Assembly (NCBI GenBank): GCA_902763365.1
Contig: CACWRT010000012.1
Location: forward strand, 1-38,919
Direction: 5' to 3'
Origin: an uncultured Ruminococcus sp.
GTDB taxonomy: Bacteria; Bacillota; Clostridia; Oscillospirales; Acutalibacteraceae
DNA length: 38,919 bases
The stretch's first letter is position 1. Each line of letters begins with the position of its first letter. The notes beneath the pieces are model-generated. The model did not search any database. It was given only the letters and a program-made list of their open reading frames with translations, and was not told the DNA's origin. This document shows positions 23,546 to 33,200 of this stretch, piece by piece. Both the position numbers and the translations under genes were made by a program.

Positions 23546-25057
23546 CTAAACTCCCTGAAGCGGATCAAAATAGTACTCATTTTCGGAGCTTTCATCTTCC
23601 GGTATTGAGATCACCGTTATGTCACGGCTTTGCTCCGGCTCACTTTCTTGTGACGGTTCATCAGCAACGGATATTTGCTCCTGTTGAGAGGGCTGCACAT
23701 CCGCACTGCTTTCTGCTTCGGAAGATACGGGCTGACTTTCAGCATCAGAAGCTGCCGATTCACTGCTTTGTGAAGAAGATTCGTCATTGCTGCTCTGCAC
23801 AGAAGGCTGCTCGCTTATTTCCTCAACATGATCCCCTATTTTCACTGTCACAATAAATCCGCCGTTATTATAGGAACTACTGTCTTCGTTTGCTTCATCA
23901 TCATAGTTATTTTCACTATCTTCTTTTACCATATTATCTCCGGAAATATAATACTCATAATCCTCAGGCACAGCTATTTCTGTAGTTTCACCATCATCAG
24001 CCGGAACATAGTATATACACCAAAATGTTCCGTCGTGATCTTCCATAAGAATTGCATCGTCGCCGGTATGCTTTCTGACAATATCAAAATATTCTTCGAG
24101 GGTTATTTTATGATCCTCCATATATTGCGCATGAGGAAGACCTACGTATCGGAAATGCCACGGCTCATAATTATATCCGGTAATATTTTCCTTACCTTCG
24201 ATATATCTTACTATGAATCCATATTCGCTGCAATTTTTATTCAGCCATGAATATTCTCCCTGACCGTCATAGTTAATACCGATCTTGCCGCCTTCTTTGA
24301 GATTAAGATCAAAATCAAAGGCATAGCCTGTCTGATGTTCACTGTATCCGGGACGGGCTACCCATTGTTCACCTGTTTCTCCTTCGTTTTCATCATCCGG
24401 CTCCGAATAGTACTGTTCTTCCCGGAGAAGCTGAGTCTGAGTTTCAAGGCTTCTATAACCGCAGGATACCATTATATCAGTTTCACCGTACTCCTTTGCA
24501 AAATCCGACATCATCTGATTGAAAGGATCTATCATATCATTTGCAAAGGAAACAGTATAATCAGACAAAATATAATCATCTGTCATATAATCAAGCAGCA
24601 GTTCAACATTTTCACCGTCAAGTCTGCTAGGATAGGTTTTGTTCACAAGTATCAATGGTCCGTTGAATACCTCTTCATTATTCTTTGTAACCATTGTCAT
24701 ATTTTTTAATATAGCTTTATTCGCAGCAGAAATTTTTGTTATTATCTTTTTTGGCTCAGCAGAGCTTTGCTGAACCGAACTTTCCTTGCTTCCATCTTTT
24801 TCATTCAAAGACACTCCTGACTTTTCCTGTTCTGAACTATCATTTTTTTCAGGAAATGATCCGGAAAAATTCAGAAACAAATACACGCATAAAAACAATG
24901 CGCAGCAGATCACCAGAACTGTTCCCATTACAGCAAACTGCTGTTTATACGAAACAGGCTTATCATCTTCAATTCTGAGAAGCGGCGGCAGTCGGAAAAA
25001 TCGTCTTAAAGCAGATTCCTTTTTCGGATATGCTTTCTGATTTTTTTGATTATTCAT
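23546..25057 (-). CDS. VanY-type D-alanyl-D-alanine carboxypeptidase, membrane anchored
   Basis: 503 aa. A short cytoplasmic N-terminus is followed by a membrane helix at about 42-65 (VMGTVLVICCALFLCVYLFL), a Ser/Glu linker, then the VanY domain at about 150-330. The zinc-binding motifs are SEHQTGYAFDFD and EPWHFRYVG. The C-terminal 170 residues contain a small segment (GTFWCIYYVPADDGETTEI) and a long Ser/Glu/Gln tail. The enzyme trims the terminal D-Ala from peptidoglycan stems, which changes crosslinking and the acceptor for sortase products. No van resistance genes are adjacent, so a housekeeping cell-wall role is likely. It lies just after the pilus operon but beyond its terminator. Confidence 0.9.
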   Translation of the reverse strand: MNNQKNQKAYPKKESALRRFFRLPPLLRIEDDKPVSYKQQFAVMGTVLVICCALFLCVYLFLNFSGSFPEKNDSSEQEKSGVSLNEKDGSKESSVQQSSAEPKKIITKISAANKAILKNMTMVTKNNEEVFNGPLILVNKTYPSRLDGENVELLLDYMTDDYILSDYTVSFANDMIDPFNQMMSDFAKEYGETDIMVSCGYRSLETQTQLLREEQYYSEPDDENEGETGEQWVARPGYSEHQTGYAFDFDLNLKEGGKIGINYDGQGEYSWLNKNCSEYGFIVRYIEGKENITGYNYEPWHFRYVGLPHAQYMEDHKITLEEYFDIVRKHTGDDAILMEDHDGTFWCIYYVPADDGETTEIAVPEDYEYYISGDNMVKEDSENNYDDEANEDSSSYNNGGFIVTVKIGDHVEEISEQPSVQSSNDESSSQSSESAASDAESQPVSSEAESSADVQPSQQEQISVADEPSQESEPEQSRDITVISIPEDESSENEYYFDPLQGV

Positions 25058-25232
25058 AAGCTGACCTCATACCTCAAAAAGTATCATATTACAAACCCAT
25101 CGGGCTTACCTTATTCTTAGCTTTTCCCACATTATATAATAATATTTTATACTCAATAAATCAAGTATTAAATAATCCCAACTATTTTTACCCCTTTCAA
25201 GAATTTTGTCGTTTTTTAACAAAGAACGCAAA

Positions 25233-25270
25233 ACAGACGGCACACATTTTTATACGTGCCGTCCGTTATT
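25233..25270 (-). terminator. Terminator of the pilus operon
   Basis: ACGGACGGCAC...GTGCCGTCTGT stem on the minus strand (25233-25266) followed by TTTGCG, 16 bases after the last pilin gene. The T tail is short. Confidence 0.75.
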
Positions 25271-25281
25271 TCTGACTTCAA

Positions 25282-26493
25282 TTAATTATCATCATTATCC
25301 TTCTTTTTACCGCCTGCAATAACAAGCACAATTACAAGAATAAGCGATGCTGCAACCGCTGCAGGTATTACAATATATTTTACTATATCATCACCGGTAA
25401 TTTCAACAACAACCTTTCCGTCATTCGGGGTAATTACGGTTGTTGCCGTAGTTGTCGTTACCTTTGAAGGTGTTGGGTATGACGGTGTGGATGGATCCGA
25501 GAAAGTCTTTGTTGATCCCTCAGGCTCAGAGCTTTCTTCGGGTTCAGAGGAAGACACATCACCTGTACCCGGTGTGGGTATGTTTTCAACGGTAATAATC
25601 GGACCTTCACCATCAACGAACACATACTTCCCATTTTCTAAAACTACCGATGCTTTTTCTGTAATAGTAAATTCATGGGGAGTTTTGTCAAGCTCATATC
25701 CCTCCGGCGCTTCCTCTTCAATTATACGATAGTCAAATCCTGTAAGAAGCTGATCCATAAATGCCTGACCATTTTCATTTGTTACAAGCTGATATGGATG
25801 TCTGCTCCAATAATAACGTCCAAGGTCATCCTCACCAAGTTCATAAGAATCAGGATCCTTAGGAAGATCGGTATCATCTGTATACGCATTCTTTCTCCAT
25901 AAGGAGAATACTGCGCCTTTAAGCGGTTCATTATTATTATCAACCTTATTGACTATTACTGCGCCTTTTTTTATACCGCCTTCGGGTTCACGGGGTTTAG
26001 GAGCCACTTTTATATCATAAAGAATATTTCCCTCCGGATCGGGCGCCGGAATGAACGCAAGCGCAGGAGATATATCTATGATATCAGTTATAACAGGCTG
26101 CATTATAAGATAAAGCTTGTCCGCATCAAGATCATTGAAATATGCTGATCCGTCGTAACCGATCATCCTAACCTCGCCGTCAACATCATTTTCATATACA
26201 TAATCTCTTAATGCATTAAGTTTATCTCTGAGAATATTATTCTGAGAAAAATCCGACGGTTTAATGTCAAATTGACTGAACTCATCATAAAGCTCTATAT
26301 TCCCGTTTTTATAATCACCCAAGGTAATTACTGTCATGGGAAGACCGGCAAACTCCGGATTTAATTCTACTTCAATAGAACCCTTCTTCGGTTCGACAGC
26401 TCCTGCCGAGAATACCGACACTGCCGCAATAAAACATACAAGCAGCATCGAAACAATGACAGCAGAAACTTTTTTAAGTTTTATTCTCATCAT
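25282..26493 (-). CDS. Minor pilin / pilus basal subunit (SpaA-like)
   Basis: 403 aa, with a signal peptide (about 1-33, VFSAGA). Residues 34-165 are a beta-rich N-terminal domain and about 172-300 a CnaB/SpaA-type domain: AVIVNKVDNNNEPLKGAVFSLW with the isopeptide Lys at the start and the E-box YRIIEEEAPEGYELD at the end. VENIPTPGTGD follows. Then comes a 60-residue Ser/Pro/Thr linker (PSTPSYPTPSKVTTTTATTV), a membrane helix at about 372-394 and a short KKKDNDDN tail. There is no LPXTG next to the helix, so it may stay membrane-held or act as a base rather than be a sortase substrate. Last gene of the operon, after two sortases. Confidence 0.82.
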   Translation of the reverse strand: MMRIKLKKVSAVIVSMLLVCFIAAVSVFSAGAVEPKKGSIEVELNPEFAGLPMTVITLGDYKNGNIELYDEFSQFDIKPSDFSQNNILRDKLNALRDYVYENDVDGEVRMIGYDGSAYFNDLDADKLYLIMQPVITDIIDISPALAFIPAPDPEGNILYDIKVAPKPREPEGGIKKGAVIVNKVDNNNEPLKGAVFSLWRKNAYTDDTDLPKDPDSYELGEDDLGRYYWSRHPYQLVTNENGQAFMDQLLTGFDYRIIEEEAPEGYELDKTPHEFTITEKASVVLENGKYVFVDGEGPIITVENIPTPGTGDVSSSEPEESSEPEGSTKTFSDPSTPSYPTPSKVTTTTATTVITPNDGKVVVEITGDDIVKYIVIPAAVAASLILVIVLVIAGGKKKDNDDN

Positions 26494-26515
26494 AATACAT
26501 TCCTCCTAACCCGTT

Positions 26516-27412
26516 TCAGGCAGTGCTGTCGGGATCGTTCGCTTTTTTATTCTTACGCTTTTTTCTGCGGAAACCTGGCATAAACAATATAAGGATAATA
26601 ATTATTGTAACAACAACTATAACCGCAAGTGAAGCATACCATACTATAGTTCTGAAAGGTACCTGCTGTTCTACTTCCTTGTGGACTACCGGCCACGGAT
26701 GAGTTTCAGCCATTGTCTGTGTCTGATACACAACACGCGAACCTCTTACCAGAAGGCGGTGACTGTTGATACCGTAGGGCGTGCAAGTCACAAGCGTAAC
26801 ATAGTCTTCCATATCTACTATATCCACATACTCCATCTCATACGGAAGTACGACTTTGATCTGATCAACCTTATAAGCAAGTACTTTATCAAGTGTATGT
26901 ATATAGAACATATCGCCTTCATCAAGCTGGTCAAGATCTGTGAAGAGATTTGCCGAGGGCAGACCGGTATGACCTGCAAGCACTGCATGGGTACTGCTTC
27001 CGCCGACCGGAAGAGAAGAACTCTCCATATGACCTACACCTTTTTGAAGCACATCATCATCCATTCCATGATAAATAGGAAGATACACATTTATTTTCGG
27101 AATCTCTATATAACCAATGCTTTCAGTAACGGCAAGAAGATCCTCATAGTGCAGTTCAGACACCCTTTTGCTGTTATGCGCAGCAAGCGCCTGATTATAT
27201 TCATCGGCAGCCTTCTGCATTTTTTCAAGTACTTCGTTGCCGACTTCCTGAATAGTTTTATCATAGCTTTCGATCGAAGTATGCGCGGTATATTCACCGT
27301 ACCAGTTGCTGACAATAGGATACATAAACAGCCCTATACCTGCCAGTAAAACAAGAAATATAAACACAAGCGGAAGTCTTCGCCTGATCTGTTTTTTAAT
27401 ATCAGCCATCAT
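26516..27412 (-). CDS. Class C (pilin) sortase 2
   Basis: 298 aa. N-terminal membrane helix (about 12-32), a conserved domain with the active-site His in AVLAGHTGLPSANLFTD, Cys in VTLVTCTPYGINSHRLLVRG with the Arg seven to eight residues on, then a second membrane helix (about 255-278). This is the layout of class C pilin-polymerising sortases. The DP(F/W) lid before the catalytic domain is not visible. It overlaps the preceding sortase gene by 11 bases, so translation is coupled. It probably joins pilin subunits through LPXTG threonine and a pilin lysine. Confidence 0.93.
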   Translation of the reverse strand: MMADIKKQIRRRLPLVFIFLVLLAGIGLFMYPIVSNWYGEYTAHTSIESYDKTIQEVGNEVLEKMQKAADEYNQALAAHNSKRVSELHYEDLLAVTESIGYIEIPKINVYLPIYHGMDDDVLQKGVGHMESSSLPVGGSSTHAVLAGHTGLPSANLFTDLDQLDEGDMFYIHTLDKVLAYKVDQIKVVLPYEMEYVDIVDMEDYVTLVTCTPYGINSHRLLVRGSRVVYQTQTMAETHPWPVVHKEVEQQVPFRTIVWYASLAVIVVVTIIIILILFMPGFRRKKRKNKKANDPDSTA

Positions 27413-28301
27413 TATCCCCCGCGTTATTTTTATTTTTTGCGTGAGATCTCTTTATAGAAATTACAAGCCAGACTCCTGCACCCGCATACAATAACACCGC
27501 TCCGATAATAATGGAAAAAATCACGAACAACTGTCCCTGTATCTCTCCCTGTAGTTCTGAATCGGAATCATCTTTTGAATAAGAAACGGATGAAGCCGCA
27601 TTTTCTTCATAAGAAGAAGCAGTTTCTATATAATCAACCCTGACTCCGCGCACAAGCAGCCGCTTGTCATTAATACCATACGGCGTACAGGTTAGAAGTG
27701 TACAAAAGTCCATATCCTTCTGAATTTTAAGAAGGTCAGTCCTGTTCGGAGTTACTTTTTCAATCTGATCGACTTTATATGCAAGCACCCTGTTAAGAAC
27801 ATGGACATAAAATACATCGCCCATTTCTACCTGATCAAGATTTGTGAACATCTCTGCGGAAGGAAGACCTGTATGCGCAGAAATCACAGAATGAGTCGAG
27901 TTTCCTCCAACCGGAAGAGAAGTGTTCTCCAGCCAGCCGCAGCCTTTTTGAAGCACCTCATCGCTTGTTCCGTAATATACGGGAAGATAAATATTGACCG
28001 AAGGAATATCCACATAGCACATAACTTCACTGTTGCTGCTGAGGGAAAACTCCAGACCATCTTTATATACACCGTTAGCTATATCGGCGTTATATTTATC
28101 TGCATTTCTGAATTTTTTTTCAATATCTTCATCGGGCATATTCTTTACTTCATCTTTATAATCTGTAATCGCTGACTTTGAATTTTTCAGGGAATGTACA
28201 TTACTTATCATGGGATATACAATCGCCGCTATTCCCGAGAAATACAGAACGCCGATAAGCGCGAATATATATATATGTTTAGCCTTGATTTTCAAGAGCA
28301 T
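27402..28301 (-). CDS. Class C (pilin) sortase 1
   Basis: 299 aa from ATG 28301 (GAAAGG before it). A longer frame reaching 28466 lacks a site and would run through a terminator hairpin. Membrane helix about 8-30, active His in SVISAHTGLPSAEMF, Cys and Arg in CTLLTCTPYGINDKRLLVRG, and a C-terminal membrane helix (about 262-285). It is related to the following sortase but clearly different in the linker region (about 40-95). The canonical DPF/DPW lid is not seen. Having two pilin sortases beside one major and one minor pilin fits separate duties in shaft growth and in attaching the other subunits. Confidence 0.92.
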   Translation of the reverse strand: MLLKIKAKHIYIFALIGVLYFSGIAAIVYPMISNVHSLKNSKSAITDYKDEVKNMPDEDIEKKFRNADKYNADIANGVYKDGLEFSLSSNSEVMCYVDIPSVNIYLPVYYGTSDEVLQKGCGWLENTSLPVGGNSTHSVISAHTGLPSAEMFTNLDQVEMGDVFYVHVLNRVLAYKVDQIEKVTPNRTDLLKIQKDMDFCTLLTCTPYGINDKRLLVRGVRVDYIETASSYEENAASSVSYSKDDSDSELQGEIQGQLFVIFSIIIGAVLLYAGAGVWLVISIKRSHAKNKNNAGDNDG

Positions 28302-28315
28302 TATCCTTTCATTAA

Positions 28316-28386
28316 GGCTTTTCAAAAGGTTTGCCCGTATGTTTCGTGCAAGCCCTTTGAAAAGCCCGCTCTCCAAAAAGGAGAGC
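28316..28386 (-). terminator. Two hairpins between major pilin and sortase genes (attenuator)
   Basis: On the minus strand, GCTCTCC-TTTTT-GGAGAGC (28368-28386) followed by GGGCTTTT, then a 19-bp arm pair (28316-28334 with 28348-28366; 17 matches). Probably lowers read-through from the pilin gene into the sortases or stabilises the pilin message 3' end. Confidence 0.7.
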
Positions 28387-28483
28387 GAACTATGAATTGT
28401 AACTAAAACCTGCGTTTGCGGTTCAAAGCCCATCATGGAAATAATTCCACTTTCAGCTTTCCACATTACACATTAATTAAAGA

Positions 28484-30019
28484 TTATTCTTCAACTTTTC
28501 TCTTTCTCATGTATACAACGAACATAGCGCCTGCGAGGAGAACAACTGCTGCGCCGCCTACTGTGAAGAGAACTGTACCCATTCCGCCTGTGCCGGGGAG
28601 AGATTCGATATCAGGGTTGTTTATAGTCATTTCAAGACCACCTGCTGTTACTGTATCCCAGTCTGTTTCACCAGTTTTAGCAGTAAATGTAGCATAAGGT
28701 GTAGAAGAACTTATTGTTACTTTGAAATCATCAACCTTTTTATATCCATCTTTTGTTTTTGTCTCCTTAAGAGTATAAGTACCTGCATCAAGACCAACAA
28801 ATGAAACCTTGCCGGTGTTATCAGTTTTAACTTCTTCTCTAACTACAGTTGTTCCTGCAGCATCATAGAGAGTAAATCCAACCTCATCTTTGCCTGCTGC
28901 CACAGCTGTTGTACCGAGAGTTTTATTAATGTAAAGAGCTGTTGCATAAACGTCAGCATAATCCTTGAGTTCGGGCTGCTCATCGTCATTATCTACGTCA
29001 CCGTCACCATCTGTATCGCTGCCGCCGCCTGTTGAATAGTTATTACCATATGTAAGTACTACATCATTCTTATTGGCATCTGCACTTTTTCCTGCCTCAT
29101 CTTTTTGATCTTCACGAACACCCAGACCCTTACTTATAACAGGATTGTCACCAACCACTGCTGTAAACTCAACAATAAGATACTTTGCAGGATTAGCCTT
29201 TACAGTTGAACCTCCAAGTGTTACCGTAAAACTATGACCATTACTATTTCTATTAAGAGCAGAAGCATTAACTGCATCACCTGTTGTTGCTTCTTTTGTA
29301 TTAGCTATATACATATTAAAAGAGCTCGCAACACTGGTAAGTGTATCTTCACTTGTATCAGTAAGTACAAAATCCTGAATATCCGTAGCCGCAACATTTG
29401 TATCATATGAAGGAATACGTGCAACAATTCTATACTTTACTTTTTCTCCGGCTGCAGCCTGAGCACTCTTTCCATCTGCTGCAACATGATTTGTAAGAGC
29501 TGCATCATCTTTTGTATCCACCTCGGTAATTACCTTTGTAAGATCTATCTGAGATACTTTAGCAGTGGTGATATTTGCAGCTGTTCCATCCTTAACTTCT
29601 ATAAGCATTGGCTGTGCAACTTTTCCTGCATCCTTTGGAGCTGCAATTACAAGATAATATCCTTTTCCGAAAGAAGAAAGGTCAACTGCCGTACCAACAT
29701 TACCATTAGTTGTGGGCGTTTTCGTAATAGCTACCCTTGCAAGCTTATTAGCTACTTCCTCTGCATTAGATGCATTTAAATTTTTGAAATCAGTTATGCC
29801 TGTAACGCCATCATAATCAGTTTCCCATGCCCAACCAGTTGCAGAACTGGTTGCTACTTTATATACATTTACCTTATCTGTTGTAGCAAGACCTGTACTT
29901 GTTGCTACTGTGATTGACTCACCTGCAGCACTAACCGATGTAGCTCCTATAGCACCCATTGAAAGAAGCATAGCCATAGAAAGAACTGCTACGCCTGCTC
30001 TTTTAAAAGACTTTTTCAT
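28484..30019 (-). CDS. Major pilin (shaft) subunit, LPXTG-anchored
   Basis: 511 aa from ATG 30019, with GGAGGT 7 bases upstream. Signal peptide 1-31 (ends SVSAAG region). It is beta-rich and Ala/Thr/Lys-rich, as in SpaA/FimA-type pilins: an N-terminal domain with YKVATSS, a middle domain about 150-320, and a C-terminal CnaB domain with E-box YTLKETKTKDGYKKV. It ends with LPGTGG, a membrane helix and RKRKVEE, a full sorting signal. A canonical YPK pilin motif is not obvious; the Lys in IDLTKVITEVD is a candidate. The middle holds an Asp/Gly-rich insert, GGGSDTDGDGDVDNDDEQ (about 329-346), like calcium-binding repeats. Strong translation signals and structured leader suggest high expression. 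Confidence 0.9.
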   Translation of the reverse strand: MKKSFKRAGVAVLSMAMLLSMGAIGATSVSAAGESITVATSTGLATTDKVNVYKVATSSATGWAWETDYDGVTGITDFKNLNASNAEEVANKLARVAITKTPTTNGNVGTAVDLSSFGKGYYLVIAAPKDAGKVAQPMLIEVKDGTAANITTAKVSQIDLTKVITEVDTKDDAALTNHVAADGKSAQAAAGEKVKYRIVARIPSYDTNVAATDIQDFVLTDTSEDTLTSVASSFNMYIANTKEATTGDAVNASALNRNSNGHSFTVTLGGSTVKANPAKYLIVEFTAVVGDNPVISKGLGVREDQKDEAGKSADANKNDVVLTYGNNYSTGGGSDTDGDGDVDNDDEQPELKDYADVYATALYINKTLGTTAVAAGKDEVGFTLYDAAGTTVVREEVKTDNTGKVSFVGLDAGTYTLKETKTKDGYKKVDDFKVTISSSTPYATFTAKTGETDWDTVTAGGLEMTINNPDIESLPGTGGMGTVLFTVGGAAVVLLAGAMFVVYMRKRKVEE

Positions 30020-30059
30020 AAAAAATACCTCCAATAAAATTAGTTCAATATTGTATTGC

Positions 30060-30128
30060 GTCTTTCTTACCGAAAGACATCTGCAAGGTTTCCCTACACT
30101 CCGTCCGCCCCCTGCATACGGCGGACGG
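30060..30128 (-). other. Structured leader of the major pilin gene
   Basis: Two hairpins in the 231-base gap between adhesin and pilin genes: CCGTCCGCC/GGCGGACGG (30101-30128) and GTCTTTC/GAAAGAC (30060-30078). No T run follows on the minus strand, so they are more likely to be message stabilisers or processing sites than terminators. Confidence 0.55.
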
Positions 30129-30250
30129 GTGTTTTATACGTACTTTTAATTCGGCAAGTTAAAATACTGCTCTTTCATCACTCCTCTCACATTCCTTTTC
30201 GGAAAAGCTGTGCCTTTTGCATCAACTGTTTATGAAACCTCTGTCGGAAA

Positions 30251-33200
30251 TTATTTTTCAATCTCTTCTATCAGTTTCTTTTTATAGATCATTAATGCAG
30301 CACCCGAAAGAGCAATTGCAATAATGCCAAAAGGTAAGAGGAATATTATCGGCGTTCCGCCGGTTGCGGGCATAACAAGAGGTGTGAATTCATTTTCAAC
30401 AACAACATAGTCGTTGCTGCCGCCGATACTCTTTGCCGTGTCACGGAGCAGTACGTAATTATACGAACCGCTTGAGGTAGTGTATGCCGGCGTTGATTTA
30501 AATGCGCTGCCTGTATATGCCTTCGTTGATTTAGCGAAGTTCTGGGGTATAGTCGATTCGTTTTCACTGACATTATACGTTGTGCCTTCGGGAATGTTAG
30601 ATATTACCAGCGCCCTTGAATCGTCTGCTCTGTCTCCGGGCTTGATCGTAGCTGTCAGTGTCAGCGTTCCGCCTGAATATGAGGTCGTCAGCTTTGTGCT
30701 GTCGAGAGCCGAGCCGTTCCACTTACAATCCAGAGAACTGCTGATATCGCTTGAAAGACCGCTGAGTTCAATCGTGATCGGGAATTCTTCTTCAACGCCT
30801 GTCATTATATTCTCTGTTTCGGTATTGAATGTGAGCTTCTTAACCGTCAGACTTCCCACAGGCTGAACTTTCTCATTCATTATTGTAGCTGATTCACCGC
30901 TTTGATTGTCGATCTTTTGTTCAACGCCGCCGCTTTCACTGTCTGCGTATGTAATATTAGTGCCGCTGACATTGTGCTTTGTATATCCTGCGGGCGGGTC
31001 ATCCTCTGTTATCGTATAGGTCGTTTGATACGGCAGACCCGTTATAACTACCGGCTTGTCACGGCTTACTGTAATATTGAAGTCGGTGGTGTCATCATTG
31101 AATGTAATGGCCTCACCGTTTGCCTTGATATCAAATTCTTTGATATTTACTCCGCTCGGCGCAGTAAGTGAAACAACTGCTGTGAATGGAGTTGTATCTG
31201 TTGTATCAAGTGTAGCGTGGTCTGTGCCATAGACTGCCTTATTAACAGTAAGTCTGCCAAGCTTACGTATGTTGCGGGCATACGTTTCGGTATCATTTTC
31301 AAGCTCCAACGGATTTTCTTCATCGCCAAGATTAAAGGATTTGCTCTCGTACAATTCATACGTTTCGGAAACACTCGTTTCTTTGACATAGAATTTAGTT
31401 CCTACAGGTATACCCTTTATCACGATATAATCATTAGCCGCTAACTCAAATGAACCGTCGCTGCCAAGTTGTTCCGGTGAACTGCTGCCGTTTTTATAAT
31501 ACTTAATAGCTCCGACGTTGATCTTTGTGTCCCCCGCCGTTGAACCGAATACATTTGAGAAATGCACCTCAAAACTGAACGGACTTGTATATGTTTCGGT
31601 AGTTACAAAGTCCTTTCTGATGGTCAGGTCAACCGTTTTTACTTCGTTTACTATTACCTGACGAAGATGTACATATTCATTTGCACCATCAGTCGGATCG
31701 TTGAAATTATACTTAGACTCTGTACCGTCCACCTGAAGGTTTACAACATTATTCATTGAGTAGTTTGTCTTGCCATTATACAGATTTTCAACATGATCCG
31801 TATTTGAAGCATCAATATGATCAAGATCATACAAACCTGCATACAGTCGTCTTTCCGAGTTTTCATCCGTCGGAGTCGACTTCATGTATGTGTTATAATA
31901 CTTGCTTGCAGTTCGTCCTGTATTGTCATTGTATGAACCTGTTCGTGACGTTCCGTTCGGTGCCGAAAGTGTATCGAGCTGAGTCACTCTCATGCCTGTA
32001 CCGTAATTGAGCTGTTTATTAAATGTAGCGATTTCACCGTATTGAAGTGATATAACACCCTTCTTTTCTACATTTTTCTCTGTTACCGACCTCGTATCGA
32101 ACGTTACCGTTTTGTTACTCGTAAACGGATCCGCAACAGAATACGTAACACCTCCGCTATCGGATATCATCGGAACATAATTATCACCCGGTGATCCCTT
32201 GTAGTCGTATTTATGCTGAGCGGAACTTCCTGAGGCTGCAAGGGTCGTAGTTCTTGCAGTACCGCTTTCTTCATTACTTCTTGTTACAGCTGTATTTGAA
32301 GGTGTTTTGTAGTCGCTGCCTACGACATTTGTTGTGCCCTTGTTTTCAACTGTGTAGTTGAAAACATCATAGTCTGCGACATACTTTGTTGCATCAGCAA
32401 AACCGGCATTAACTGCCTTGAAGTCTGTATCCTCCTGTATATCAAGTCTTGTAAGACTCATAGGAAGGTTAAACATTACATAGAGGTTGGAGTTGAGCAT
32501 TCCTCGCTCCATGTAGTACATTCTTAATCTATGTTTACCTACAGTTACTCTTTCTTTTGCCGCATTGCTGAAATCATTTATTGTTTGGTTCAGGCTTCTC
32601 TTTACATTAGTCTCATCCGAATACTGATTGGTTATATTTGAAGATACAATACTGGGATTTCCGGCATTGCCAATAGCGCTTATGAACGTTTTCTTATTAT
32701 GGAAGTTTATCTCACCTATAGCATTCTTGTGAGCGCCGCCCATATCAAGAACAAGCTCATCATCAAGGAATACCCACACATCATCGTCGCCCTGGAAAGT
32801 AAATGTTATCGGAACACCGTCTGCAGTGCCGTCAATAGTTCCGTTTTCATTGATATAGAATTCTATATCATATTCTATACCATAGCCGTAGTGCAGCTTC
32901 TGGCTCTTGTTTCCGCCGTCCGCCGGATCGTTAAACGGGAAAAGTCCGACGTTTGCGCCATTTCCGTCATCTCCGTAGTTGTCATAAACCATATCATTAT
33001 TTTTAGACTCAGCGTGCATCAAATTACTCTTTGACACTTCGGTATTACCCTTTTCGTCCTTAGTTACACGGATACTGTATTCCTTGGAGTCAAATACATA
33101 ATACGTTCCACTGTAATTTGTACTCCTGTCGCTGAGCATTTTGCCATCTCTGTCATATCCGTCTACGCTGAAATCCTTTATCTGACTACTGTTTATTTCA

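Noticed and set aside
23546..25057. VanY as part of a vancomycin-resistance cluster
   Set aside because: No vanH, vanA/B, vanX or vanRS genes are nearby; a housekeeping carboxypeptidase is more likely.
28302..28466. N-terminal extension of sortase 1 (55 residues)
   Set aside because: It would run through the hairpins after the pilin gene and has no ribosome site; the start at 28301 gives a normal-length enzyme.
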